Source of the DNA: Ferrovibrio sp964429465
Lineage (GTDB): Bacteria; Pseudomonadota; Alphaproteobacteria; Ferrovibrionales; Ferrovibrionaceae
Length of the DNA: 64,000 nucleotides
Reading direction: 5' to 3'
Assembly: GCA_964429465.1 (NCBI GenBank)
Contig: CAYSCA010000002.1
Coordinates: 14,584-78,583, forward strand
Positions 32,867-41,655 of this stretch are shown in pieces. The position numbers and the translations under genes are program-made. The notes under the pieces are model-generated. The model saw only the letters and a list, made by a program, of their open reading frames with translations. It did no database searches and had not been told where the DNA came from. Position 1 is the stretch's first letter. Each line of letters opens with the position of its first letter.

Positions 32867-34840
32867 TTGGCCGTATCGATTCAGAGTCTCGTACAGTCGG
32901 CTGCGCCGGGTTCCACCGTCATTGTCCCCACCGGCACCTATAATGTGTCCGGTCTCGTGCTGCCGGGGAATATCACCCTGAAGGCGGGCGGAAACGTCAC
33001 GCTCACCGGCAGCATGACTGTCGGCGGCAACAACACCACCGTCAGCGGATTCACCTTTTCCGGCGGCCCGCTCAACATCGGCAACACTACCGGCACGAAG
33101 GTCGAGAATTCCGATTTCGTCGGCGGCAGCCGTGCGATCAACCTCGACAACGCGCGTTCGGCGTCGATCGTCAACAACGAGTTTCACAAGGTGTCGGGCA
33201 ACGTGATAGCCGGCTGGGGCCTCGACCAGTCGACCATCTCGGGCAACAAGTTCTATGATTCCTGGCAGCCCATTAACCTGAACTTCAATAACAACACCTC
33301 CCAGGGCCGGTACATCAAGATCGAGAACAACTATTTCACCGGCACGCAGCGCATGCCGATCGAGGTTGGGCCGAGCGAGGCCTATACCCTGAACATGGTC
33401 GTCCAGGGTAACTGGTCGGAGAACATGAACAACGCGGGGTCCGATCAGGGCTGGAGCACCGATGTCGCTTATTCCCTCGTGCAGGCCAATGGCGTGAACA
33501 CGTTGATCAAGGGCAACTACGCCAAGGGCATCGGCAGTGGTGTCGGCATCGAACTGAATGGTTCGGGTGAGATCACCGGCAACTACGTCGAGAATTTCTG
33601 GTACGGATCGATCGTGTACGGCAAGGGCTTTAACGTTCACGACAACGCCTTTGTCGGCCAGTATATCGAAAGGGTGCTGAATTACGGCAACCAGTCCGGC
33701 ACAGTTGCGAATAACCAGACTTCGGGAAGCGGTTTCCCGATGCCGCAGAAGCCTGGCACCGTGTCGACTCCGACGCCGACCGAGCCCACCCAGCCCGATC
33801 CTGCCGACCCGGTGCCGCCGCCGAGCTCCGGTGAGGGCAGCGGCCATCCGGTGGTTGCCGGAGACGACAATTACAAGGTCGGAGTCAACCAGTCGCATTG
33901 GTTCAACACCAAATACCTGCTGCTGAACGATGTGGGCAAGGATGGCGGTCTCAAGGTTACCCAGGTTGACGCGAAGAGCGCGGCTGGCGGAACGGTTTCT
34001 TTCTCGAACGACGGCACGGTGAAATACACCCCGGTCAAGGACTGGCAGGGCAAGGATTCCATCGACTATACCGTCATCGACAAGGACGGCAGCAAGGATA
34101 CCGGAACCGTCTTCATCCAGGTCGGTACCGGAACCTCGACGCCGAAGCCGACCGAGCCGGTGCCCACCGACCCGCCCAGCGGCGGCGGCTCGGGCCATCC
34201 GGTTGTCGCCGGCGACGACAACTACAAGACCGGCGTCGATCAGAAATGGTACTTCAACACGAAGTACCTGTTGATGAACGACAAGGGCGCCGATGGCGGT
34301 CTGAAGGTTGCCGCCCTGGCCGCCAAGTCGGATGCCGGCGCCACCGTTACGCTCGACAGCAGCGGTACCGCCATCTACACCCCGCTGAAGGGCTGGCAGG
34401 GCAAGGATTCCATCGAGTATACGCTGATGGACAAGGACGGCAGCACCGATACCGGAATCGTCTACATGCAGGTCGGCAACGGTACTACAACGCCGATGCC
34501 GACGGATCCGGCGCCGGCCAATCCGCCGCCGTCGAGCGGCAGCGGTAACCCGGTTGTCGTCGGTGACGATTTCCACAAGACCCAGGCCGGTCAGAAATAT
34601 TACTTCAACAGCAAATACCTGCTGATGAACGATACCGGCAAGGACGGCGGGCTGAAGGTCACCGATATCGATATCGCGACCGAAAAGGGCGGCAGCGTAA
34701 AGTGGGATGCCGGCTCCGGCACTGCCATCTACACGCCGAAGGCCGGCTTCACCGGCAAGGACGCGGTTGACTACACGGTCGCGGACAAGGATGGCAGCCA
34801 TGATACCGGCACCATCCACTTCGACGTGCTGCTCGCCTGA
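32867..34840 (+). CDS. Beta-helix protein with three Ig/cadherin-like repeats
   Basis: A 657-residue protein from a TTG at 32867, supported by AAGGAGA spaced six bases upstream. Residues 1-290 are a right-handed parallel beta-helix (short V-x-G-N-x-F/I repeats such as STISGNKFYDSWQPINL and VQGNWSENM), of the pectate-lyase/NosD type. Residues 327-421, 444-537 and 561-657 are three similar domains with the pattern GDDNYK-x-G-V, Y-L-L-x-N-D, G-K-D-G-G-L-K-V and D-K-D-G-S-x-D-T-G. Pro/Thr-rich linkers separate them. There is no N-terminal signal peptide; the acidic, Asp/Gly-rich C-terminus ending in DVLLA suggests type I secretion. It may bind or trim the EPS outside the cell. A near relative of the helix is encoded at 38679. 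Confidence 0.87.
   Translation: MAVSIQSLVQSAAPGSTVIVPTGTYNVSGLVLPGNITLKAGGNVTLTGSMTVGGNNTTVSGFTFSGGPLNIGNTTGTKVENSDFVGGSRAINLDNARSASIVNNEFHKVSGNVIAGWGLDQSTISGNKFYDSWQPINLNFNNNTSQGRYIKIENNYFTGTQRMPIEVGPSEAYTLNMVVQGNWSENMNNAGSDQGWSTDVAYSLVQANGVNTLIKGNYAKGIGSGVGIELNGSGEITGNYVENFWYGSIVYGKGFNVHDNAFVGQYIERVLNYGNQSGTVANNQTSGSGFPMPQKPGTVSTPTPTEPTQPDPADPVPPPSSGEGSGHPVVAGDDNYKVGVNQSHWFNTKYLLLNDVGKDGGLKVTQVDAKSAAGGTVSFSNDGTVKYTPVKDWQGKDSIDYTVIDKDGSKDTGTVFIQVGTGTSTPKPTEPVPTDPPSGGGSGHPVVAGDDNYKTGVDQKWYFNTKYLLMNDKGADGGLKVAALAAKSDAGATVTLDSSGTAIYTPLKGWQGKDSIEYTLMDKDGSTDTGIVYMQVGNGTTTPMPTDPAPANPPPSSGSGNPVVVGDDFHKTQAGQKYYFNSKYLLMNDTGKDGGLKVTDIDIATEKGGSVKWDAGSGTAIYTPKAGFTGKDAVDYTVADKDGSHDTGTIHFDVLLA
33845..34840 (+). 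repeat. Three tandem Ig/cadherin-like repeats (coding)
   Basis: Repeat units at about 33845-34129, 34196-34477 and 34547-34840. The unit is about 95 codons. The same three-unit block, in the same order of variants, occurs in inverted orientation at 62668-63675; matching third units share an identical run at 34721-34833 and 62675-62787. Confidence 0.85.
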
Positions 34841-34865
34841 TCCAGACTGCAACTCACGCCTCCCC

Positions 34866-34898
34866 GGCCGCCGGAGTAATCCGGCGGCCTTCTTTTTT
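34866..34898 (+). terminator. Intrinsic terminator after the beta-helix gene
   Basis: A perfect 10-bp stem (GGCCGCCGGA at 34866-34875 with 34880-34889), a GTAA loop and a T-rich tail to 34898. It is 26 bases beyond the stop at 34840. Confidence 0.9.
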
Positions 34899-34945
34899 CT
34901 CTGCACCCTCGAAGCGGCTGACGTTCCGGCGTCAGGCGCGTGACG

Positions 34946-35938
34946 TCAGCTGCCGCTGGAACGCCATCCCTCGCCACGCCCGCTCGCAATCGGGCGCAGG
35001 GCGGGTTTGTACTCCGGATGGCGCGGAAGCCCGACAAGCGCGCCGGTCAGCCGCTGCCACTGGTGGCCGCGGGATATCGCCCGCTGCGCGACAGCATGAA
35101 GGCAGGCGCCGCGCTGCACGATCGGCAAGCCGGCCGTAACAGCCACGCGGCAATAGGCGACAAGGAGCCGAAGCTGCTGCATGAAAATCGAGTCCCGTCG
35201 CCCCGAGAACCATGCCGCGCGATAGGCGCCTGAAACCTGCGCGCTGAACTGCTGGGCATGACAGCGGCGGAAGAAGAGCGTCTCCTGGCCCAGCCAGAAG
35301 CGGCCCAGCAGGCTCATCTGCGCGAGAAACACCTTGTCGGCTCCGCTGAACGAGCCCTGCGGCAGGGCGCGCAGCAGCGCCGAACGCCGCATCAGCCCGA
35401 AGATCTCGATGCACATGAACATCTTCAGCATCACCGCGCTGAACCGGCGCACCGGATCGGTCGATTTCAGCTCGTTGTTCTGCTCGGGCAGTACCGGCCA
35501 GCAGACACCCATATGGTCGATGATGCCGCCGCGTTCAGGGCAATAGGGCAGGAGGGCACCAGCCTCGTCGATCAGCGCCGAGGCGGGCGATGCGAGTACG
35601 ATGGACGGATCGGTTTCGAGGGCGTCGAGGCAGGTCTGCAGGAAGCCGGGCGCCAGCAGATCGTCATGGGCGGCCCATTTGAAGTAAGGGCTCTCGCTCA
35701 TCTCCGCGACGATGTTGTAATTCGCGGCGGCGCCAATGTTGCGCGGCTGGCGAATGTAGCGGATGCGCCCGTCCCTGCGGGCATAGGCCTGACAGATATC
35801 GGCAGTGCCGTCGGACGATGCATTGTCGGAAATCACCAGCTCGAAGTCGGGGTAGGTCTGTCCCAGGATCGATTCTATGGCAGCGGCCAGGTAATTGGCG
35901 CCATTATAGACAGGGAGCCCAACCGAGATTTTCTTCAT
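34946..35938 (-). CDS. Glycosyltransferase family 2 protein
   Basis: A 330-residue protein from the ATG at 35938 (MKKISVGLPVYNGANYLAAA), chosen because the family start I-S-V-G-L-P-V-Y-N-G begins here; upstream codons are not conserved in type. Motifs include FELVISDNASSDGTADI and the acidic FKWAAHDDLLAPG, which are the GT-A donor site and metal-site region. It lies opposite and divergent to the GT4 gene at 36086. Its substrate is unknown. Confidence 0.9.
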   Translation of the reverse strand: MKKISVGLPVYNGANYLAAAIESILGQTYPDFELVISDNASSDGTADICQAYARRDGRIRYIRQPRNIGAAANYNIVAEMSESPYFKWAAHDDLLAPGFLQTCLDALETDPSIVLASPASALIDEAGALLPYCPERGGIIDHMGVCWPVLPEQNNELKSTDPVRRFSAVMLKMFMCIEIFGLMRRSALLRALPQGSFSGADKVFLAQMSLLGRFWLGQETLFFRRCHAQQFSAQVSGAYRAAWFSGRRDSIFMQQLRLLVAYCRVAVTAGLPIVQRGACLHAVAQRAISRGHQWQRLTGALVGLPRHPEYKPALRPIASGRGEGWRSSGS

Positions 35939-35994
35939 GCCAGCCGCCCTTGTTGAGCCCGATAATCCGGAACCGCCTTCGTGAAGGATCGCAG

Positions 35995-36049
35995 GACTCG
36001 ATAACAAAAAGAAGTCGTTTTTTCGTCATTTTTTTCTTTTCTTTTTTTT
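35995..36049. promoter_or_regulatory. EPS-region AAAAG tract, copy C
   Basis: Opens with GACTCGATAAC followed by AAAAAGAAG on the plus strand, like copy A, then continues as an opposing pyrimidine run ATTTTTTTCTTTTC and T-run, like copy B. It is between the divergent glycosyltransferase genes starting at 35938 (minus) and 36086 (plus). Confidence 0.55.
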
Positions 36050-36085
36050 GCCGGTCTGGCATCGTTTTTCGCGACACGAGGAGGC

Positions 36086-37306
36086 ATGGCCTTGAAAATC
36101 CTGCTTTCCGCCTTTGCCTGCGAGCCGGACAGGGGGTCGGAATATGCGGTGGGCTGGAACTGGGCGCTGTCCCTTGTCCGCGCCGGTCACGAGGTCGTGA
36201 TCCTGACCTGTTCCGAGGCTCGGCCGGCCATCGAGCGGACCGTGCAGCGGATGCAACTCGGCGTGCAGCTGCGGTGCGCCTTTTTCGACGTTCCGAAACC
36301 CTTCCGCTGGCAGGCCCGGGGGCCACTGCACCTGCATGCCGCCCTGTGGCAATGGCTGGCGGTTGATTTTGCCCGCGAGCTGCACGCGCGGGAGAAGTTC
36401 GACCGGGTCCATCATGTGACCTATGCCGGGCTGCGCATTCCCAGCTTTATGGGCAGGCTCGGCATCCCTTTTGTATTCGGCCCCGTGGGCGGCGGGGAGC
36501 GGGCGCCGTGGCGGCTGCGCTGGGGCTACAGTCTCTACGGGCTGCTGCATGACGCCGCCCGCGATGCCGCCAATGTGCTGATCCGGTTCACGCCCTTCAT
36601 GAGCGAGACATTCGCCCGGGCCGAACGCATCTACGTCACCTCCGCCGAGACATTGCATCTGCTGCCGCGCCGCTACCGCGACAAGGCACAGGTGGAACTG
36701 GCGATCGGCGCCGAGGACCCGGAGGCGACGATCGGTTTGGCGGCCGCGCCGCGACGGCCGCAGCAGGATTGTTTCCGCGTGCTCTATGCCGGCCGCTTCG
36801 TCGACTACAAGGGCATGCATCTGGGCCTGCCGGCCTTCGCCCATCTGGTGAGGGCGGTACCGTCGGCACGGCTGACCATGGCCGGCGACGGGCCGATGAA
36901 ACGGCGCTGGCAGAAGCTGGCGGAGAATCTCAGCATCGCTGGCAACATCGACTGGCTGCCCTGGCAGGATCACCACGGGATGGCGCGACTCTATGCTGAG
37001 CACGATGTGCTGCTGTTCTCGGCCATGCACGATACGGGCGGCATGGTGATCCTCGAGGCCATGCATTACGGCCTGCCGGTCGTCTGCCTCAAGCTCGGCG
37101 GTCCGGCCGCCCTGGTGGATGCCAGCTGCGGTTATGCGGTCGATACGACCGATAAAAGCGCGGAGCAGGTGATCGCCGAGATGGGAGACGCGCTGATCAG
37201 CCTTGCCCGCGAAACGACGCGCCAGTCGCTTGCCCAAGGCGCGCGGCAGCGCTGCCAGGCATTCTCCTGGCGCGAGAAGGTCATCCGGGTCCATGGGCTG
37301 GCCTGA
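36086..37306 (+). CDS. Glycosyltransferase family 4 protein
   Basis: A 406-residue GT-B protein; the ATG at 36086 follows GAGGAGG. FACEPDRGSEYAVGWNWAL is the N-terminal G-S-E loop typical of EPS GT4 enzymes, VLYAGRFVDYKGMHLGLPA the interdomain strand, and DTGGMVILEAMHYGLPVVCL the donor-binding E-x7-E segment. Its stop overlaps the start of the next gene by one base (TGATG). Substrate unknown; EPS assembly is likely. Confidence 0.88.
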   Translation: MALKILLSAFACEPDRGSEYAVGWNWALSLVRAGHEVVILTCSEARPAIERTVQRMQLGVQLRCAFFDVPKPFRWQARGPLHLHAALWQWLAVDFARELHAREKFDRVHHVTYAGLRIPSFMGRLGIPFVFGPVGGGERAPWRLRWGYSLYGLLHDAARDAANVLIRFTPFMSETFARAERIYVTSAETLHLLPRRYRDKAQVELAIGAEDPEATIGLAAAPRRPQQDCFRVLYAGRFVDYKGMHLGLPAFAHLVRAVPSARLTMAGDGPMKRRWQKLAENLSIAGNIDWLPWQDHHGMARLYAEHDVLLFSAMHDTGGMVILEAMHYGLPVVCLKLGGPAALVDASCGYAVDTTDKSAEQVIAEMGDALISLARETTRQSLAQGARQRCQAFSWREKVIRVHGLA

Positions 37307-38682
37307 TGGGCACGGCGTTTGACCGGCTGAAAGTCTCGGCGCTGCTGATCCTGCTGGGCGGATACCTCATTCTGGGCTACGCCTTCATGCTGCTGCGGAT
37401 TCCGCCGACCGGCTTCGGCATACCGCTAGGCGAAGTGCTGCTCGTTGTCGTTCTTGCCGGCATCAACCCGCGGCTGGCGCTGTCGCGCATGGGCGCCATC
37501 GTGATCCTGGCGCCCTTCCTGATCTGGTGGGGCTGGGGACTCGGCCGCCTGACCTTCGACGCGGCAGAACACGGCATCTGGGCCCTGCGCGATGCTACCC
37601 CGCTGATCGAATCCCTGTTCGTGATCGTAGGCTTCAGTCTGGCCGCCGATCCGCGCGCGACGCAGCGGTTGGTACGCTGGCTCCGACCGATCTTCATCCT
37701 GGCCTGCGGCTACAGCCTGCTGTTCGTCTTCGCCGACCAGATCGCCGCCATCTCGCCGACGATCTCCGGGGCCTCGGGTCAGGCCGTGCCGATCTTCGGC
37801 TCCTTTGCCACGGCCGGCACGATGCTGCTCTGGGCCGCCTTCGCTTGCCTGATCGCGCCGGCCGACAGGCCCGGGAAGCGTCTGGCCCTGACACTCATCG
37901 CCGGCTTCCTGATCGCCTTCGCGCTGATCGTCCTGCAGAAGCGCACGACCTATCTGCAGCTCGCCTGTCTCGCGGCACTGCTGTTCTACATCCAGCCGCG
38001 CGCGCTCGGCCGCCTGGGCATTACGCTCCCGCTGCTGGGTCTCCTTCTCCTCGTCATCTCCGCCTTTGATTTCCGCATCTCCGGCCGGCTGACTTCACAG
38101 ATTTCGCTGTCCTTTTTCGTGGATCATGTTCTGGCCATTGTCGGGATTGGTGCCGAAGGACACGGAAATGTCGCCGATGCGGCGGAAGGAGTATCATTGC
38201 GTCTGCATTGGTGGATTCGCATCTACGAGCAGCTGATGGCCGACCCGATCGCGCTGATCGGCGGACTGGGCTATGGCATCCCGCTGACCGATTTCCAGGA
38301 CACGCTCGGCGTCACCGCCCGCGAGCCGCATAATTCCGTAATCTCAGTGGTGGCTCGGCTCGGCCTGATCGGCCTGGTGAGCTGGATCTGGATCCAGGTC
38401 GAATTCTTTCGCGCCGGCTTCCGGGCCTATTGGCAGCATCGACGCCAGGGCAGCCATGATACCGCGCGGCTCATCCTGCTCGTCATCGCCTTTGCCATCC
38501 TGATCCTCATCGGCTGCGTCGGCGAGGACAATATGGAGAAGCCGTTCTTCGCCATTCCTTTCTACGCTTTCTGGGGATTCGTACTGCGCATTGCGTACCA
38601 GTGGCGCAGTCAGGCCGCAGACCCGTATCCGGATCACCCGGCCGGAGAGGTGATGCGTGCCCCGCATTCGGGATATTCATGA
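37306..38682 (+). CDS. O-antigen polymerase/ligase family membrane protein (Wzy/WaaL type)
   Basis: A 458-residue integral membrane protein with about 11 predicted spans. The diagnostic region is a large periplasmic loop with REPHNSVISVVARLGLIGLV (about residues 342-361), matching the P-H-N-x-x-L/I and G-L-x-G-L pattern of the Wzy_C family, which polymerises repeat units or joins glycan to lipid. The neighbouring GT, beta-helix and PAP2 genes argue for a polymerase in EPS synthesis. It overlaps the beta-helix gene at 38679 by four bases. Confidence 0.87.
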   Translation: MGTAFDRLKVSALLILLGGYLILGYAFMLLRIPPTGFGIPLGEVLLVVVLAGINPRLALSRMGAIVILAPFLIWWGWGLGRLTFDAAEHGIWALRDATPLIESLFVIVGFSLAADPRATQRLVRWLRPIFILACGYSLLFVFADQIAAISPTISGASGQAVPIFGSFATAGTMLLWAAFACLIAPADRPGKRLALTLIAGFLIAFALIVLQKRTTYLQLACLAALLFYIQPRALGRLGITLPLLGLLLLVISAFDFRISGRLTSQISLSFFVDHVLAIVGIGAEGHGNVADAAEGVSLRLHWWIRIYEQLMADPIALIGGLGYGIPLTDFQDTLGVTAREPHNSVISVVARLGLIGLVSWIWIQVEFFRAGFRAYWQHRRQGSHDTARLILLVIAFAILILIGCVGEDNMEKPFFAIPFYAFWGFVLRIAYQWRSQAADPYPDHPAGEVMRAPHSGYS

Positions 38683-39731
38683 ACCCGCCTCGCGCTGCCC
38701 GAGTATTGGTCATCTTGGCCATCGCGATCTGCGGCGCTTCACCCGGATGCGCGACCGATAATGCGGGCAGGATCAAAGATGTGATCGGGCAGGCGGAGCG
38801 CGGCGCAGTTGTCTTTGTCCCCCCCGGCCGATACCAGATCTCCGATCTCGAAGTTCCGCCAAAGGTGACGCTCTACGCACCACAAGGTGCCACCCTCATC
38901 GGCAATTTGGTTGTACGCGGTCCCGGAACCGTGATCCGGGGCTTCACCCTGGAGGGCGGCCAGATCGACATTTCGAATTCACAGTCGGCCATCATCGGCG
39001 ACTGCACCTTCCGGGGCGGCGAAACATCGATCAGGATCGACGGCGCGAGCGGCGCGCTGATCGTCAACAACACATTTCACGATGTCGCGGGCGGGGTCAT
39101 CACCGGCTGGGGGTTGGACCGCTCGACGATTTCCGGCAACCACTTCTCCGGCTGCGGACAGTGCATCAACCTGGCCTTCAATAATGATCGTGCCCGCGGC
39201 CGGGACATCGTGATCGAACGGAATATATTCAAGCGTGTCGCTCGGATGCCGATCGAGGTGGGGCCGATCGGGGCTTACACGGAGAACCTGATTGTGCGTG
39301 ACAACTGGGCGGAAGATTTCAGCAATCGCGGTCCCGATCCGGGTGAGACAATGTCGACCTTCGTCGCCTATTCGCTGGTGCCGACCAATGGCGTCAACAC
39401 GGTGATCACCGGGAATTACGCGGTGGCGGGCAGCCGCGGGCACGGCGATATCGGCATCGAACTGGCAGGATCAGGCGAGATAGCCAACAATCATGTCGAG
39501 GATTTCCGGTTCGGCGCGATCGTCTACGGTGCCGACTTCCACGTCCATGACAATCTGTTCCTGAATACGACGGACGCGGTCGTGCTCAATTATGCCAAAC
39601 AGCCCGGGCGGATCGACACGGACGGGAATGGCCCGAAGATCGGTCTGCCGCCGGAGCGGCGCCGCTGGCCCTGCGGTCCTGCGACCGCGGCGCAGGAGCA
39701 TGCCCGCCCGCCCGAATGGCCGTGTGACTGA
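38679..39731 (+). CDS. Exported beta-helix protein, paralogue of the 32867 N-terminal half
   Basis: A 350-residue protein from the ATG at 38679, coupled to the polymerase stop (ATGA). Residues 1-24 (ARVLVILAIAICGASPGC) form a signal peptide; the Cys at about 24 gives a poor lipobox, so lipidation is doubtful. The rest is a right-handed beta-helix. It aligns over its length with the 32867 protein; for example ITGWGLDRSTISGNHFSGC and RMPIEVGPIGAYTENL match IAGWGLDQSTISGNKFYDS and RMPIEVGPSEAYTLNM there. The Ig-like repeats are absent. It may act on EPS in the periplasm, as an epimerase, lyase or binding protein. Which of these is not readable. Confidence 0.85.
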   Translation: MNPPRAARVLVILAIAICGASPGCATDNAGRIKDVIGQAERGAVVFVPPGRYQISDLEVPPKVTLYAPQGATLIGNLVVRGPGTVIRGFTLEGGQIDISNSQSAIIGDCTFRGGETSIRIDGASGALIVNNTFHDVAGGVITGWGLDRSTISGNHFSGCGQCINLAFNNDRARGRDIVIERNIFKRVARMPIEVGPIGAYTENLIVRDNWAEDFSNRGPDPGETMSTFVAYSLVPTNGVNTVITGNYAVAGSRGHGDIGIELAGSGEIANNHVEDFRFGAIVYGADFHVHDNLFLNTTDAVVLNYAKQPGRIDTDGNGPKIGLPPERRRWPCGPATAAQEHARPPEWPCD

Positions 39732-39778
39732 ATGCGCTCCCGCTCTGTCTCTCCTGTGCCGCGCGGACGTAACGGCTG

Positions 39779-40360
39779 ATGGTCGAGGCCTTCTTCGCGA
39801 GACTGACCCATCTTGGGGATCCGCTCCTGCTGCTATTATGCGGCTTCGGCGTGTTCTTCTACCTGTGGAGCGCCAATGACAGACACGAGCTCGCGCGCAG
39901 CTGGGCCGTGGCGTTCGGCATCTGTCTGCTGCTAACCGTCGCCGGCAAGTTTGTCCTTCACCTTCTGCGCTGGAACGAGGGGACGGCTCTGCGGCTGCTG
40001 AGCCCGAGCGGTCATGTGGCGATCGGCACCGGCTTCTACGGCATCTGCGCCATGATCATCGCCTCGCAGCACGGCTGGGCTGCGCGTGTACTGGTCTGGA
40101 CCGGTACGGCCCTGCTGCTGGGCCTGATCGCGGCCAGCCGCCTGGCGCTCGGACTGCATACGGTGCCGGAGATCGTCCTCGCCTTTGCGATCGGTGGTGC
40201 GTCGCTTGCCGTCTTCGCGGTCCATTCCCGCAATCTGCGCCCAATCCGATTCAGTTCCGGCCATCTGGTGGCGCTGATTGTCCTGATCGGGGTCGCTTAT
40301 GCCATGCCGCGCGTCAGCGGCGAGGCCCTGGTTCTCCGCATCGTCCGCAGTCTGGATTGA
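39779..40360 (+). CDS. PAP2 family phosphatase
   Basis: A 193-residue membrane protein with about six hydrophobic spans. RLLSPSGHVAIGTGFYG (PSGH motif) and ASRLALGLHTVPEIVLAF (S-R-x5-H, with E where D is usual) are the active-site motifs of PAP2 lipid phosphatases. These dephosphorylate undecaprenyl pyrophosphate or similar lipids, which fits carrier recycling after polymerisation. No good ribosome binding site precedes the ATG at 39779. It is the last gene of the EPS run. Confidence 0.88.
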   Translation: MVEAFFARLTHLGDPLLLLLCGFGVFFYLWSANDRHELARSWAVAFGICLLLTVAGKFVLHLLRWNEGTALRLLSPSGHVAIGTGFYGICAMIIASQHGWAARVLVWTGTALLLGLIAASRLALGLHTVPEIVLAFAIGGASLAVFAVHSRNLRPIRFSSGHLVALIVLIGVAYAMPRVSGEALVLRIVRSLD

Positions 40361-40374
40361 CCGGGAGCCGATTG

Positions 40375-40394
40375 CCGGGGCGCTTCGGCCCCGG
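40375..40394. terminator. GC hairpin between convergent genes
   Basis: A 7-bp stem CCGGGGC (40375-40381) and GCCCCGG (40388-40394) with a GCTTCG loop, lying between genes ending at 40360 (plus) and 40406 (minus). The following sequence is only weakly T-rich, so termination strength is uncertain. Confidence 0.5.
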
Positions 40395-40405
40395 GATTTC
40401 CGCTT

Positions 40406-41581
40406 TCAACAAGCGGAGCGTGCCGGACGTATCGGCTGTCCCGCCGGAATGAGCGTATGGGTATCTGCTCCGAGACGCGGGGCTGGTGATAGACTCGGCC
40501 TTTCCATGTCGCGCCAGCGAAACGCTGGACCGAGCGCCACCGGTTCGCCCTCCACGCCGATCCCGGGCATGGTCGGATAGAGATCGCGGAGATACTCTCC
40601 GAGATCACGGACCTTGGCGGCAGGCACGCCAGCGGCATTGAGCGCGGTTTCCAGTTCGGCAGCTTCAGCGGCCGCAAAGGCCTCGGCCAGCCTGAGGCGG
40701 AGCGGCTCGCTGGCAACGTTGGCAAGGAAGTCCCCCGGCGCGAGACCCTCCGGCACGAAAGGCGGTGCTGCAAGCTCCGGCTTCCCGAGCAGCCGGCAAA
40801 GCGTTGCGAACTGCCCCATTGTGTTGGCAGCTACCGAGATATGGCCCGTCGTGGTGGCAAAGGTGTCCGCTCCCGGACTGCCGACGAAGCCGCGATTACC
40901 CACGCGGTCAGGCGCACGGCCGGTCGCCAGGGTCAGGGCGGCGGGGCCGGACATCAGCGCCAGCGCGGAATCAACCATCGAGACATCGAGCGTTATCGGG
41001 CTCGTATCGCCCCGCAGGCGCCGGATGAGAGCCGCCAGGATGGCCTCGGCGGCACTGATTCCGGTGGCGATGTCGATGACCGGAAAACCGACCTTTACCG
41101 GGGCGTTATTCGCCTGGCTGCCCTGCAGTGCCATCATTCCGGTCGCGGCCTGGATCACATGATCGTAAGCACCGTATCCGCTGTTTGGTCCGCTCTGGCC
41201 CCAGCCGGAAATGGAGCAGTAGACGATACCCGGCCGGACCTTGCGGATGTCCTCAGGCCCGAGGCCCAGGCGCCGGGCTACTCCGGGGCGGAAATTCTCG
41301 ACGAAGACGTCAGCATTCTCGACAAGACGCAAAACCGTTGCGTGGCCTTCCGGCGTGGAAAGGTCGACCACGATTGATTTCTTGCCGGCATTCAGCGCGC
41401 GGAAGCCGGGCGGCAGGCCGCCATGTTCCGGCTGCATCGTGAGCGCACGCATGGGGTCGCCGGAGCCGGGCCGCTCGATCTTGATCACCTCGGCGCCAAG
41501 GCAGCGCAGGTGGTGCGTGGCGCAGGGACCCGCAAGCACATGCGTCAGGTCAAGCACCCGAAACCCTTCGAGCGGCTGCAT
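40406..41581 (-). CDS. CaiB/BaiF family (class III) CoA-transferase
   Basis: A 391-residue protein from the ATG at 41581 (MQPLEGFRVLDLTHVLAGPC), with GGGGAA nine bases upstream. The N-terminal Rossmann-like region, ADVFVENFRPGVARRLGLG, and SISGWGQSGPNSGYGAYDHV are class III CoA-transferase features; an Asp following the G-F-V-G-S-P region would be the acyl-carrying residue. It moves CoA between organic acids. It ends the operon of the TRAP transporter genes, so it probably activates the acid that the transporter imports. Confidence 0.9.
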   Translation of the reverse strand: MQPLEGFRVLDLTHVLAGPCATHHLRCLGAEVIKIERPGSGDPMRALTMQPEHGGLPPGFRALNAGKKSIVVDLSTPEGHATVLRLVENADVFVENFRPGVARRLGLGPEDIRKVRPGIVYCSISGWGQSGPNSGYGAYDHVIQAATGMMALQGSQANNAPVKVGFPVIDIATGISAAEAILAALIRRLRGDTSPITLDVSMVDSALALMSGPAALTLATGRAPDRVGNRGFVGSPGADTFATTTGHISVAANTMGQFATLCRLLGKPELAAPPFVPEGLAPGDFLANVASEPLRLRLAEAFAAAEAAELETALNAAGVPAAKVRDLGEYLRDLYPTMPGIGVEGEPVALGPAFRWRDMERPSLSPAPRLGADTHTLIPAGQPIRPARSAC

Positions 41582-41655
41582 CACAAATTCCCCGGTGCGC
41601 CGGTGCGGAGTGTTCTTTGGTGGTGTCTGCACTTCACTTTCGATCCCATCTTGCG

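Noticed and set aside
32672..34906. A 744-codon minus-strand open frame opposite the beta-helix gene
   Set aside because: Repetitive content mirrors the codon bias of the plus-strand repeats; no domain or ribosome binding evidence supports it.
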